Of a DNA stretch of 64,000 bases, positions 10,101 through 18,823 are shown piece after piece. This stretch comes from JAWKTM01 sp041399085 (GTDB lineage Bacteria > Planctomycetota > Planctomycetia > Pirellulales > Pirellulaceae), in the NCBI GenBank assembly GCA_041399085.1, contig JAWKTM010000031.1, forward strand, positions 17,966-81,965. The letters are read 5' to 3'. The notes under the pieces are model-generated. The model worked only from the letters and a program-made list of their open reading frames with translations. It was not told the DNA's origin and ran no database searches. Every line of letters starts with the position of its first letter. The first letter of the stretch is position 1. Made by a program: the position numbers and the translations under genes.

Positions 10101-10881
10101 GGAGAATCGCACGATCGACGGTCACGGAAACAACGTCGCCATGCCTGGCGTCGGTCAAGTCGGAACGAATCTTCGAACCGATTTCACTCCGGCCTATGCC
10201 GACGGAATCAGTCAGCCCGCGGGGCCCAATCGTCCGAACGCGCGCGAAATCAGCAACGCCGTGTTTGCTCAAACGAGCCCCACGACCAATGCCGATGGTA
10301 TTACGCACCTGTTCATGATTTGGGGCCAGTTTCTCACGCACGATACCAACCTGACGCCGGGCGGCACTGACAACACACTGCGCATCCACGGCGAAGCGGC
10401 TCCTACGTCCGACGCCTATCCGTTCGTCGCGGAAAAACTTCCACTGATGCTTGAACACGAAGTTTACGTTGGCTTCAACAATGTGCTCGATCGCCCCGTC
10501 TACTTGCCCAAACTGGATGTGGCCGGCGGGACGGATATCAATCCATCACAAGAGACGATGGTCGACCAACAGATTGCACCGGGCGAGATGGTGTCGATTC
10601 AAGTAGCCGCTGGAACGCTCGAAGACCGCGACGGGACTATGTTCGACGGTACGCTGAGCATCACGGAAGTGCCGCCGGAGCTAACACCCGCCGCGCTTGC
10701 CGACGGAAATCTGATTCCCCGATCTCGTCGTCACGATTCAGCCGGCCAATATGGTCTTCCCAGCCGACACCGGTTACATTTCCCAACCGTTCTGGTTGGG
10801 CGCCGGAGTGAACCGATGGATCTTTGGTCGATTAATCCCGAGACCGGTGAATTCAGAAGATGTGGGAGATATGCGAGTTAG
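7192..10881 (+). CDS. giant secreted protein, N-terminal part: LEPR motif, dockerin-like, heme peroxidase
   Basis: The start is chosen at ATG 7192 rather than the upstream TTG 7153, because a basic N-terminus and the LFEPLESRVLMAADW motif of large planctomycete exported proteins follow. Two calcium-type dockerin-like repeats (DVNADGLVSPIDALLPINYL and DVNGDGVASPIDPLLVINAL) come next, then a beta-sandwich region, a cadherin/Ig-like module (ANDADGDSVTYSL), and a carboxypeptidase-regulatory-like stretch (ISGTVLDTDGTPLANVPLEV). An animal-type heme peroxidase follows: AFIDASAVYGS near residue 575, LHTLLVREHNRRADE near 660, FRFGHSL near 738. The segment usually found at the peroxidase N-terminus (RTIDGHGNN ... 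WGQFLTHD) appears only afterwards, near residues 972-1050. From about base 10715 the frame is wrong and it stops at 10881 in shadow sequence. It probably belongs to the same gene as 10933-17319. Confidence 0.8.
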   Translation: MMSSGWFRGVRGRAKQRAKNGGRTQRRRVLFEPLESRVLMAADWRNPVVSLDVNADGLVSPIDALLPINYLNLTGSGPLDRPPTATDSFIDVNGDGVASPIDPLLVINALNAGFQLPLELSEGNQFAREKSIEIGLGQVAGTRRYRFQVTAEFDSTDTQPALEDLLAVYLVDGNDRSQTLLSVGEAGEPIFTYDGSRSEFRPGQVSFDGSIVEIDLTSLANRQSGQLIFQLLNNDSDDGTRLTIQPLSNEVDIDGSPGPIFPLTSERVSVASMPTMFAGTPTMDIEVEVSRASFDPATGRFAADLTLHNRGPSVGRNVWVAFPDLPAGVTLSNAQGQLADQSPYLSLRSAISTGGLGVNESSKSLRFQIDNPQSIPFRLTPRVYVGDANRPPQLDPIGPLSVAPGGVLEVALNANDADGDSVTYSLRAAAGLPNMRLTADHRLAITPAPDQLGSYTFEVVASDGAAEVSRTVSLEVIADPIATTRISGTVLDTDGTPLANVPLEVGRFQTMTAADGSFTLELPSFTVPTEPFDIAVLIGDPQFDPFAEGGKTIPLDRAGYDITTGVSVSNPRQFPNLVTAFIDASAVYGSNDARATALRTNDGTGKLKTSPGDLLPLNDLASFPDGTLENENNSPRDPATLFAAGDVRANDNPALASLHTLLVREHNRRADELALADSNLTGEQLYQLSRRWVSAILQQITYNEFLPLLLGESALPAYSGYDETVDPAISALFSGAAFRFGHSLASSEMVLLDENNDPLAESPLSLRDAFFNPEPLKDHGIEPLLRGLTTQVVEELDAQVIDDLRNFLFGPPGAGGLDLTSLNIQRGRDLGLPSYNDTRRELGLDAAQDFSDLTNDASVQARLASVYSDVEQVDLWVGGLAEDHATGAVVGETFASIIADQFTRLRDGDRFWFENQQFNAADLAAIRATTMSALIQRNTSITTLPASVFTTQTAPAGFGTGGAANASAPTENRTIDGHGNNVAMPGVGQVGTNLRTDFTPAYADGISQPAGPNRPNAREISNAVFAQTSPTTNADGITHLFMIWGQFLTHDTNLTPGGTDNTLRIHGEAAPTSDAYPFVAEKLPLMLEHEVYVGFNNVLDRPVYLPKLDVAGGTDINPSQETMVDQQIAPGEMVSIQVAAGTLEDRDGTMFDGTLSITEVPPELTPAALADGNLIPRSRRHDSAGQYGLPSRHRLHFPTVLVGRRSEPMDLWSINPETGEFRRCGRYAS

Positions 10882-10963
10882 CAGCGACGGCCTGCGTATC
10901 GAAACGATCTCTGGTGGCATCAATAATACTAGTTGGGGATTCCCGCGCGACCTCCGATTGTGA
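10715..10963 (+). pseudogene. frame-broken linker between peroxidase and Rhs parts
   Basis: The peptide expected between the peroxidase and the Rhs shell is readable only by changing frame several times: DLVVTIQPANMVF (frame of base 10715), VTFPNRSGWAPE (next frame, about 10775-10810), SEPMDLWSINPETGEF (frame of 7192, about 10807-10854), EDVGDMRVSSDGLRIETISG (frame of 10715, from about 10855 to 10945), then the frame of 10933. Each piece reads like normal protein while its alternatives do not. Four or five indels within about 250 bases therefore separate what looks like one ancestral coding sequence. Local assembly error or advanced decay are both possible. Confidence 0.7.
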
Positions 10964-13900
10964 TTCGAGATTCCATGTTGGAGACCGCGACGCCCGAGGA
11001 GTCGTGTCCCACAACCGATTGCAATCACAACTCCGCGGCCCAAACAAAGCGTCCCGGAAGCGGCCAGGCGAACGCGCCAGGCACGTCGGTTGTGGAGTTG
11101 CACTCCGGCGCGGTTATCGAGATGCATGAGCTTGTCTCCTACTATTCGCTCGGTCAACAACGCGGCTTGACTTTGTTCTACGACTCTCAGCGGGCCGATC
11201 CTCGCCCCATAATCCATTTCGGCGCGGACAATGTTCTTGCGGATCCCGATCAACGATTGGTCGCGCGCCTGCAATTCGAGCGAGGCGGCACGACGACCGA
11301 AGTGCCTGGATTCGCTGGCGGAATGGGATTGCCTGGCGGCGAGCATTTTTGGGCGATTCCCGACGGCGGCGGAAATCTGCAGGCCGCACTGCAAGGTGAT
11401 CTGCGCGGGCAGCCATCGGGCGTTTACCGTTACACGCTCAGCACCGGAATACTGCGTCTGGACGACGGTCAATTTAGCGGCGCCATGTCGGAAAGCAGCG
11501 GCCAAGTCGTTCATGTGAATGCAATCGACAGTCCATTCGGATCCGGCTGGCAATTGGCCGGCGTTCAACAACTGGTCGAGAACCCCGACGGGAGTCTTCT
11601 ATTCTCGGATGGCGACGGAGCCAACTATGTGTTTGGGGCGCGTCCCACAGCAGGTGAGCCTTATGTCTCGCCGCCCGGCGACTATTCCACATTGGTGAAA
11701 AACACGGATGGGTCGTTTACTCGCACAATGACGGACCAGACGCTGTACCAGTTCGACGTAGCGGGCCGATTGATATCTATCACCGATCGCAACAACAACA
11801 CGACTCAGCATGTCTATGAAAACGGCCGATTAACCAAGATCATCGACCCCGTCGGACTCGAGACCCACTTGTTCTACACCGGCAACCGTGTGTCGGAAAT
11901 CGTCGATCCCGCCAATCGTTCGACGTTGTTTAACTACGACGCGGACGGCAATCTAATATCCATCACCGATCCGGACACCCACAGCCGCGCTTTTGAATAC
12001 GATGGCGACCATCATCTTATCGCCGAGACAAATAAACGAGGATTTCGCGAGCAGACGTTCTACGGCTTTCACGGTCGGGCTGAACGGTCGATCCGCAAAG
12101 ACGGCACGGAACTGGCCTTCGACCCATTACAAACTCGCATCTTGTTGCCGCCATCGGTGACTTCCATTCCCGACGCCGCGCCGCAAGCAAGCGTCGTAGC
12201 CGACACAAACTCGGCCTACTACCGAGACGCGAATGGCAATGTCACACGCACCATTTTGGATCAACAAGGACGTGAAGTTTACTCCCAGGACGCCGAGGGG
12301 CGTTTACCAACTTTCACCCGCAACGAAAACAACCTGTTGGGAAGCATCACCGACGCCCGCGGAAACATCACCACGTTCGAGTACGACGAGCGCGGCAATG
12401 TGATTCAGTCGACGGACGATATCGTGCGTGGTTCAAACGGTTCGTCGCTGTTTTCAGGACAAGTGTTCCCGGTCGGCGGCGTGCCCACGAAAATAGCGTA
12501 CGGCGATGTGAACGGTGACGGTCATATCGACTTGGTAGCGGTGAGTCGTGAGAATGATAGCGTCTCCCTATTGCCGGGCCGAGGCGATGGAACGTTTGGC
12601 GATGCCGTCGTATTGAATATTCGCGACCCCAACAATTTGGGCCGAAATCATCGCCCCTTGGATGTTGCGATTGCGGATCTAAATCGCGACGGAAATATGG
12701 ATCTGGTCGTCGCGAACACCGTTGCTGATACGATCGGCGTGGCGTTTGGAAACGGAGACTTCTCGTTCCAACCAATTCAAGTTTACGATTCCGACTTCTC
12801 ACCCGTTCAAGTTGCCATTGGTGATCTGAACGGCGATTTATTCCCCGACATAGTCTCGGCGAACGATGTGGGCGGTGGCCGCATTCTCATCAACAGCGGC
12901 GATGGCACATTTACCGAAGGGACGCAACTGGGCCTGACGTTTGGACATGAAGCCGTGTTCGTGGGCGACCTCAACCGTGACGGCGTGCTGGATATCGTCG
13001 CTGATGCGTTTGGCGGAGCAGCCGTTGCGATCGGCAACGGGGACGGGACCTTTCAAGCATTCCAGTCATTCGCGATTCCCACCGGCGATCTCGCGGGAAG
13101 TACGTTGGCGGATATTGACCGCGATACCACTCTTGACCTGATTGTACCTGGGAGCAACGAAATCTCCGTATTTCCAGGCTTAGGGGATGGAACGTTCGCC
13201 GCACCGAGATCGATGCCTACTAGTGAGATTGCTGGCCATGTCGTCGCCGCGGACCTGAACGGCGACAGTTGGCTGGATGTGGTGGCTGGATCTCGATCCT
13301 TGTTCAGCGACCGTATGGCCCTGGTTCTGATCAACGACCAGAATGGAAATCTTGTGCAGTCGTCAACATTTGAGGTATGGGGCAGTCAACTAACACTGGT
13401 GTCCGAAGACTTTAATGAAGACAGTGTCGCTGACATTGCCGCGGTTTCCTTCGCAAATGACGAAGCTTCGGTCGCCGTGTATATCAATCCATCCGGCGGT
13501 GCGTTCGAGACGGCCAGCACCACCGTGGTGGACGGCGATATTTCAGGCATCGATAACATCGAAAGCGCTGACTTGAACGGCGACTTGTTACCGGATCTAG
13601 TTCTGGGCGGAACGAATCTCTCGATCGTACTGGGTACCGGCGGCGATTTCGGTCCAGTCGTGGAAACGATCGATTCGGGGACCGTGTATCGGTTGCGTCT
13701 CGGCGATCTGGATAACAACGGAACGACCGACATCGTGGCCCTGATGTCGTCGCGCGATACGATTGTGGTAGCTTTCGGAAATGGCGATGGCACGTTTGCG
13801 ACGCCATTGGAGATTGCCGTGCCCGCCACGCGTCGCGACTTGGAACTGGCGGACCTCGATCATGATAACGATCTCGATATCATTGTCGGCGGAGGCTTAA

Positions 13901-16080
13901 CATTGACGCCTGGTGATGACCACATTGCCATTATTGTCAACAACGGCGACGGAGCATTTGAACCTACGTTGAATGTGGCGATGGCGCTTCCCGCCGAGGA
14001 CATCATGGTGGGACACTTCGATGCCGACGACGACTTGGATATCGTCGCGGCTCATGGGTTTGGCCAAAATGAGATCACCTTTTTAGCCGGCAATGGTGAC
14101 GGAACTTTTGCGACCGGTGTTATGTCGGACGGTGTGCTGCACGCCGAGTTCGCTGTTGCGGCGGACTACAACGATGACGGGGTGATGGATGTTGTCGTCG
14201 CGACGGTGTTCGGCGATGGTCACTTGTCGCTTCTGTTGGCAAATGGTGACGGAACCTTTCAAGCGCCCGTGATTTTGGCGACCGACCCAATCGACAACAT
14301 GCAAGCGCTTAAATCCGCGGATGTCGACGTTGATGGGAATCCCGATGTACTGATCCTGGGCGACGATTCCTTTTCGGTGCTTTCGAGCAACGGCGACGGC
14401 ACGTTCGCCGAACCACAATCGTTTGGACTTCCCGAAAGGAGTCGTGCGTTCGGGGTGGTTGAGAGCCGCAATGCTGGGACTTTCGATGTGGTAGTGGCCG
14501 ACCGGGATTTGCACTTGTTGCGAAACCGGTCGTCTGTCAATGGACCGCCCGCCGAGCCGCTGCGCTCTCAGTTCGACCCGCTGTTCAATGTGCCCGCGGC
14601 GATCGTCGACGAACTGGGACGGCAAACGCTGTTCGAGATTGATCCAGCGAACGGCAATACTTTGACAACGACGCGTGTTGTGGGGGAACTGGATACGTTA
14701 AGTGGTGAGACGGATGATGTCTCTTGGCAGTACACATACACAACCGTGGGGCTTATCGACACAGTCATCGATCCGTTGGGGCGATTGACGGACTACGACT
14801 ATGACACCAACGGTCGCTTGACGCGAATTACCTTCGCGGTTGGTACGGTGGATCAGGCGTTTGTCGAGTTCGAGTACGATGCGGCGGGTAATCAAACCGC
14901 TCGGATCGACGAGAATGGAAATCGTACCGAATATGAGTACGACTCGCTCAATCGACTTGTGAAGGTCACCGAATCCGATCCGGACGGGAGTGGGCCGCTC
15001 ACGGCGGCGGTTAGTCGTTTTGTGTTCGACGAAAACGGCAATGTGGTCGAGACGAATGACGCGAAGGATAACGTAATCCGACGCGAATTTGATTTACTAG
15101 ATCGGCCATTGCGTGTTGAGGACTCACATTTCCAGACAACTCTGTTTGAATATGACCCACAGGGGAATCTGCTGCGAGTCACCGATCCGTTGGGTCACAC
15201 GGTCACAAGCCGATATGACGCGCGCAACCGCGTGATTCAGGCGAAGGATTCCGCCGATGGAATAACACGGTTCTTCTACGATCCCGATGATAACTTGGCG
15301 CAGGTTACGGATGCCAACGACAACACAACACGTTTCGTCTACGACGCACGCAGTCGTTTGATTCGCGAAGACAACCCGTTGGGTGAATCCAAGCGGTATT
15401 CGTTTGACGCCGCCGACAACCTGTTTCAGATGACCGACCGCAATGGCCGCACGACAGACTTCGTGTACGACGATCTGGACCGCGTAGTTGCCGAGATGTG
15501 GAAGGACGCTGACGGAAATCTTAGCAACACGATCGACTATGCCTACGATCGGGCCAGCAATTTGGTGTCGGCTGTCGATAGTGTAAGTAGTCTGACGTTG
15601 TCTTATGATAGTCGTGATCGGGTTAAGACGGTCACTAGTGCAGGCACAATTGCAAATGCTGGTCTACCGACGGTCATGTTGGATTACGGCTACGACGGGG
15701 TTGGGAATCGGGGGAGCGTGACCGAGACGATCGACGGCAACCTGGGATCAACGACCAGTTACGCCTACGACGGGCGGAATCGGATGACGATGGTGCAGCA
15801 ATCGGGCGGCGGCAGCGAGAAGCTCGTCGACTTGGCCTACAACCAACTCGGTCAGTTCGACCAACTCACACGGTATTCGGACGCGGCTCGAACCGGGTTG
15901 GTGTCACGCTCCGACTATCAGTACGACGCTCTGAATCGGTTGACCGAGTTGGATCATCGAGACGCCACCGATGCCGTGTTGGCTTTTACGACTTTACCTA
16001 CGACGAAGGCAGTCGAATCACACAAGTTGCTGATAGTGATGGCATCACACAATTTGCCTACGATGATCGCGATCAGTTGA
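10933..16080 (+). CDS. Rhs/YD-repeat shell with internal FG-GAP repeats (middle part of giant gene)
   Basis: The ATG at 10933 is probably not a real start; the first recognisable sequence is SVVELHSGAVIEMHELVSYY. An N-terminal shell segment (YYSLGQQRGLTLFYDSQRADPRP) is followed by YD repeats (FNYDADGNLISITDPD, FEYDERGNVIQSTDD). Between about 12,460 and 14,560 there are a dozen or so FG-GAP/VCBS calcium-type repeats (GDVNGDGHIDLVAV, ADLNRDGNMDLVVAN, GNGDGTF), then YD repeats resume (YDYDTNGRLTRITF) to the end. Rhs shells encapsulate or carry C-terminal effector domains, and the YD-plus-VCBS mixture recalls SpvB/TcB-type proteins. The last 30 residues are out of frame: after DAVLAF (15984) the expected YDFTYDEGSRITQVADSDG lies in another frame. 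The middle part is well supported; the boundaries are not. Confidence 0.8.
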   Translation: MGIPARPPIVIRDSMLETATPEESCPTTDCNHNSAAQTKRPGSGQANAPGTSVVELHSGAVIEMHELVSYYSLGQQRGLTLFYDSQRADPRPIIHFGADNVLADPDQRLVARLQFERGGTTTEVPGFAGGMGLPGGEHFWAIPDGGGNLQAALQGDLRGQPSGVYRYTLSTGILRLDDGQFSGAMSESSGQVVHVNAIDSPFGSGWQLAGVQQLVENPDGSLLFSDGDGANYVFGARPTAGEPYVSPPGDYSTLVKNTDGSFTRTMTDQTLYQFDVAGRLISITDRNNNTTQHVYENGRLTKIIDPVGLETHLFYTGNRVSEIVDPANRSTLFNYDADGNLISITDPDTHSRAFEYDGDHHLIAETNKRGFREQTFYGFHGRAERSIRKDGTELAFDPLQTRILLPPSVTSIPDAAPQASVVADTNSAYYRDANGNVTRTILDQQGREVYSQDAEGRLPTFTRNENNLLGSITDARGNITTFEYDERGNVIQSTDDIVRGSNGSSLFSGQVFPVGGVPTKIAYGDVNGDGHIDLVAVSRENDSVSLLPGRGDGTFGDAVVLNIRDPNNLGRNHRPLDVAIADLNRDGNMDLVVANTVADTIGVAFGNGDFSFQPIQVYDSDFSPVQVAIGDLNGDLFPDIVSANDVGGGRILINSGDGTFTEGTQLGLTFGHEAVFVGDLNRDGVLDIVADAFGGAAVAIGNGDGTFQAFQSFAIPTGDLAGSTLADIDRDTTLDLIVPGSNEISVFPGLGDGTFAAPRSMPTSEIAGHVVAADLNGDSWLDVVAGSRSLFSDRMALVLINDQNGNLVQSSTFEVWGSQLTLVSEDFNEDSVADIAAVSFANDEASVAVYINPSGGAFETASTTVVDGDISGIDNIESADLNGDLLPDLVLGGTNLSIVLGTGGDFGPVVETIDSGTVYRLRLGDLDNNGTTDIVALMSSRDTIVVAFGNGDGTFATPLEIAVPATRRDLELADLDHDNDLDIIVGGGLTLTPGDDHIAIIVNNGDGAFEPTLNVAMALPAEDIMVGHFDADDDLDIVAAHGFGQNEITFLAGNGDGTFATGVMSDGVLHAEFAVAADYNDDGVMDVVVATVFGDGHLSLLLANGDGTFQAPVILATDPIDNMQALKSADVDVDGNPDVLILGDDSFSVLSSNGDGTFAEPQSFGLPERSRAFGVVESRNAGTFDVVVADRDLHLLRNRSSVNGPPAEPLRSQFDPLFNVPAAIVDELGRQTLFEIDPANGNTLTTTRVVGELDTLSGETDDVSWQYTYTTVGLIDTVIDPLGRLTDYDYDTNGRLTRITFAVGTVDQAFVEFEYDAAGNQTARIDENGNRTEYEYDSLNRLVKVTESDPDGSGPLTAAVSRFVFDENGNVVETNDAKDNVIRREFDLLDRPLRVEDSHFQTTLFEYDPQGNLLRVTDPLGHTVTSRYDARNRVIQAKDSADGITRFFYDPDDNLAQVTDANDNTTRFVYDARSRLIREDNPLGESKRYSFDAADNLFQMTDRNGRTTDFVYDDLDRVVAEMWKDADGNLSNTIDYAYDRASNLVSAVDSVSSLTLSYDSRDRVKTVTSAGTIANAGLPTVMLDYGYDGVGNRGSVTETIDGNLGSTTSYAYDGRNRMTMVQQSGGGSEKLVDLAYNQLGQFDQLTRYSDAARTGLVSRSDYQYDALNRLTELDHRDATDAVLAFTTLPTTKAVESHKLLIVMASHNLPTMIAIS

Positions 16081-16101
16081 CGAGGCGCGGATCGCGATTC
16101 T

Positions 16102-17319
16102 AGTGACTCGCGGGGAGATGAGCTCTATCAGTATGACGCCAACGGCAATCGTCTGCAATCGCATCGCCACGACACCGACTATGTTACCGGCGAAGGGAAT
16201 CGGTTTCTGTCGGATGGCCGGTTCGACTATGTGTATGACGGGGAAGGAAACGTCGTCGAACGCAAGGATCGAGCGTCTAATGACACTCGTGAATTGGTTT
16301 ATGATCATCGCAATCGGTTGACACGAATCACGGAGCGATCGGCAGAAGGTGTAATCGCGCTTGACGTGCGTTACACGTATGACGCTCTCGACCGTCGCAT
16401 TGCGAAGACTGTGGATGATGACGGCGAGGGAAGCGGTGTCGAACGCACGACATACTTTGTTTACGACGGCGTTCAAGTGTTGTTGGAGTTTGAAGACGTT
16501 GATGGATCGGGTACTGTTCAACAGCCCGAGCTGACTCGCCGGTACCTATATGGCCCCGAGATCGATCAGGTGCTCGCGCAGGAACTGGTTCAAGCGGGCG
16601 AAACTCAGTGGCTGCTTGCCGATCATTTGGGTTCGATTCGGGACGTTGTTGACGATGGCGGTCAGTTGGTCAATCACATTCAGTACGACTCCTTCGGCAA
16701 TGTATTGAGCCAGTCGGACTCGGCGAATAGTTCGCGCTTTCTCTATACGGGTCGCGAGTTCGACAGCGAGAGCGAGTTGTATTACTACCGGGCTCGTTAC
16801 TATGACGCCAACATCGGGCGCTTCATTAGCGAAGACCCATTGGGGTTTGGAGGTGGGCACATCAACGTGTTCAGCTATGTTGGGAATTTGCCGGTCCTGT
16901 ATACCGACCCGTTGGGGCTCAAGAAGAAGAAGCTTAGCAAGGATGAGTACTGGCGGTCGGTGAAGATCGGCGCGCTGTCCGCGATTCGGCAGAGCGAATG
17001 GATCAATCCGGTGGGACCAGAAGATTTGATTGTTCTGCCGGTTAAGTATGATTTGTTGTTCAGTGTTGGATTTGATCTGTTTACGCACGTGATCGGGCCC
17101 AATTTACGCCAGGGCTCGAATCCGGCAGGGCCGTCGCTGATTTTGCTCGGTCCGATGAAAAGACTTGATTTGACCGCCAAGCCGGGTCCGTTTATTCATC
17201 CCCAGTTCGACCCGGCCAACGCGATAAGCGATGAATGCAGGCGTCAGAAGACCAATGAGATTCTGCGTCTGAAGGGAATCACGCCGCCTGGGGAAACTCC
17301 GCCGCAGCTTCGCCCCTAG
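16102..17319 (+). CDS. Rhs core C-terminal part with unknown tip domain
   Basis: The frame regains Rhs sequence at about 16102 (SDSRGDELYQYDANGNRLQ), before any start codon, so this is a continuation of the preceding part and not an independent gene; the first ATG is at 16231. It contains YD repeats, QWLLADHLGSIRDVV, YDSFGNVLSQSD, FLYTGREFDSESELYYYRAR, YDANIGRFISEDPLGFGGG and NVFSYVGNLPVLYTDPLGL. These form the classic Rhs core end. After DPLGL comes a 130-residue tail beginning KKKKLSKDEYWRSVKIGA, with no toxin motif I recognise. In polymorphic toxins this position carries the effector, and an immunity gene usually follows, but 17320-17601 shows no gene. It could equally be a worn or structural tail. 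Confidence 0.8.
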   Translation, partial: SDSRGDELYQYDANGNRLQSHRHDTDYVTGEGNRFLSDGRFDYVYDGEGNVVERKDRASNDTRELVYDHRNRLTRITERSAEGVIALDVRYTYDALDRRIAKTVDDDGEGSGVERTTYFVYDGVQVLLEFEDVDGSGTVQQPELTRRYLYGPEIDQVLAQELVQAGETQWLLADHLGSIRDVVDDGGQLVNHIQYDSFGNVLSQSDSANSSRFLYTGREFDSESELYYYRARYYDANIGRFISEDPLGFGGGHINVFSYVGNLPVLYTDPLGLKKKKLSKDEYWRSVKIGALSAIRQSEWINPVGPEDLIVLPVKYDLLFSVGFDLFTHVIGPNLRQGSNPAGPSLILLGPMKRLDLTAKPGPFIHPQFDPANAISDECRRQKTNEILRLKGITPPGETPPQLRP

Positions 17320-17601
17320 CCCAAAATGTGAGCTGCCCACTGAATTCCTGTGGACGGCTAGAACGCGGCTGCAACGCGTTTCGTTTTCTCAACACATGTG
17401 GGATTTTGGCAACGGCAATGTGGGTGAGCCGTTGTTTGCGTGTATCTTAATGGCGCTCACAACTCGCGGCGTCATCGTGATTTAGGATCGCTGTTCGCGG
17501 ACGATCGTCGGGCCGCCGCGAACGTCGGTATCGGCTTTGCGAATCGTGTTAGTCGCTGGAATCCGGCTTGAATTCCATACGCTTCGGAGGCGACTGTCAC
17601 C

Positions 17602-18732
17602 ATGATGAAACCGATTCGTGTGCTCCACGTGATTAATGGCGAACACTATTCGGGAGCCGAACGCGTCCAGGACCTACTGGCTCAGCGGTTGCCGGATCAT
17701 GGGATCGAGGTTGCGTTTGCATGCGTCAAGCCGGCCCGCTTCCCACGGATGCGGCGGTCGAAAGAGACGCCGCTGTATGACTTGCCGATGAGACATCGGT
17801 TCGATCTGCTGGTGCCGTGGCGACTGGCTCGGTTGATACGCCGCGAGGGCTTCCATCTAATCCACGCTCACACACCACGATCGGCCTTGGTTGGGCGAGT
17901 GGCCGCGTCGATGACCGGAGTTCCGTTTGTCTATCACGTTCACAGCCCGACGTCGCGAGACAGCACGCGCGGGTGGCGGAACCGTTTGAATCAGCGACTG
18001 GAGCGACGTTGTCTGCAAGGCGCGGATCGGCTGATCACCGTCTCACACAGTCTGGCTCGTCACATGCAAAGTCTTGGTTTTGATGGGGGCACACTGGTCA
18101 CCGTGCCGAATGGCGTGCCGTGTGTCGAGCGGCCGGAGCGTCCGGCGCCGAGCGGTGTGTGGCGGATTGGAACCGTGGCTTTGTTTCGTCCGCGCAAGGG
18201 GCTTGAGACGTTGGTCGAAGCCCTGTCGTTGCTGCAAGCTCGTGGTCTGCCGGTGGAGTTGCGGGCGGTAGGACCGTTCGAGACACCGGAGTACGAGCGG
18301 TCGGTGAAGAATCTTGCCGCGCGGCTGGGCGTGGATTCGCTGATTCGGTGGTCGGGATTCACGTGCGATGTGAATCGCGAGCTGAATCAGATGGATATGT
18401 TCGCGTTGCCCAGCTTGTTTGGCGAAGGTCTGCCAATGGTGATTCTCGAAGCGATGACCGCTGGCGTGCCGGTCGTGGCCACCGATGTGGAAGGAATCCC
18501 CGAAGCGATCCGCGACGGGATCGACGGTGTGATCGTGCGCGCGGGCAATGCGTCGTCGCTGGCGAACGGTCTGGCACGCGTGATCGAAGGCAAACTGGAT
18601 TGGCAGGCACTTCGCAACAGCGCGATCGCTCGCCACGCCGGCCGTTTCTCGGACCACGCGATGGCCGCTGGCGTTGCCGACGTGTATCTGCAAACGCTTG
18701 GCGAACCGGCCTTAGCGATGGAATTGGCCTGA
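17602..18732 (+). CDS. glycosyltransferase family 4 (GT-B) protein
   Basis: 376 residues. The N-terminal GT-B half begins RVLHVINGEHYSGAERVQD, the usual donor/acceptor Gly-rich opening of GT4 enzymes, and continues with LIHAHTPRSALVGRVAA. The C-terminal half has GTVALFRPRKGLETLVEAL and the nucleotide-sugar binding EGLPMVILEAMTAGVPVVA with the E-x7-E pair, followed by GIPEAIRDG. It would transfer a sugar from an NDP donor onto a polysaccharide or lipid acceptor at the cytoplasmic membrane face. The acceptor cannot be told and no sugar-biosynthesis neighbours are present. ATG codons at 17602 and 17605 are adjacent. The 280 bases upstream hold no visible gene. Confidence 0.88.
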   Translation: MMKPIRVLHVINGEHYSGAERVQDLLAQRLPDHGIEVAFACVKPARFPRMRRSKETPLYDLPMRHRFDLLVPWRLARLIRREGFHLIHAHTPRSALVGRVAASMTGVPFVYHVHSPTSRDSTRGWRNRLNQRLERRCLQGADRLITVSHSLARHMQSLGFDGGTLVTVPNGVPCVERPERPAPSGVWRIGTVALFRPRKGLETLVEALSLLQARGLPVELRAVGPFETPEYERSVKNLAARLGVDSLIRWSGFTCDVNRELNQMDMFALPSLFGEGLPMVILEAMTAGVPVVATDVEGIPEAIRDGIDGVIVRAGNASSLANGLARVIEGKLDWQALRNSAIARHAGRFSDHAMAAGVADVYLQTLGEPALAMELA

Positions 18733-18823
18733 GGCGTGAGCGGATTTGCCGTGACGGGCCATTGCGGCAAGTTGGCGTCTTTCACCCGGCGCACGCGCTG
18801 TAGTGCCCTGGCCGGAGCAACTT

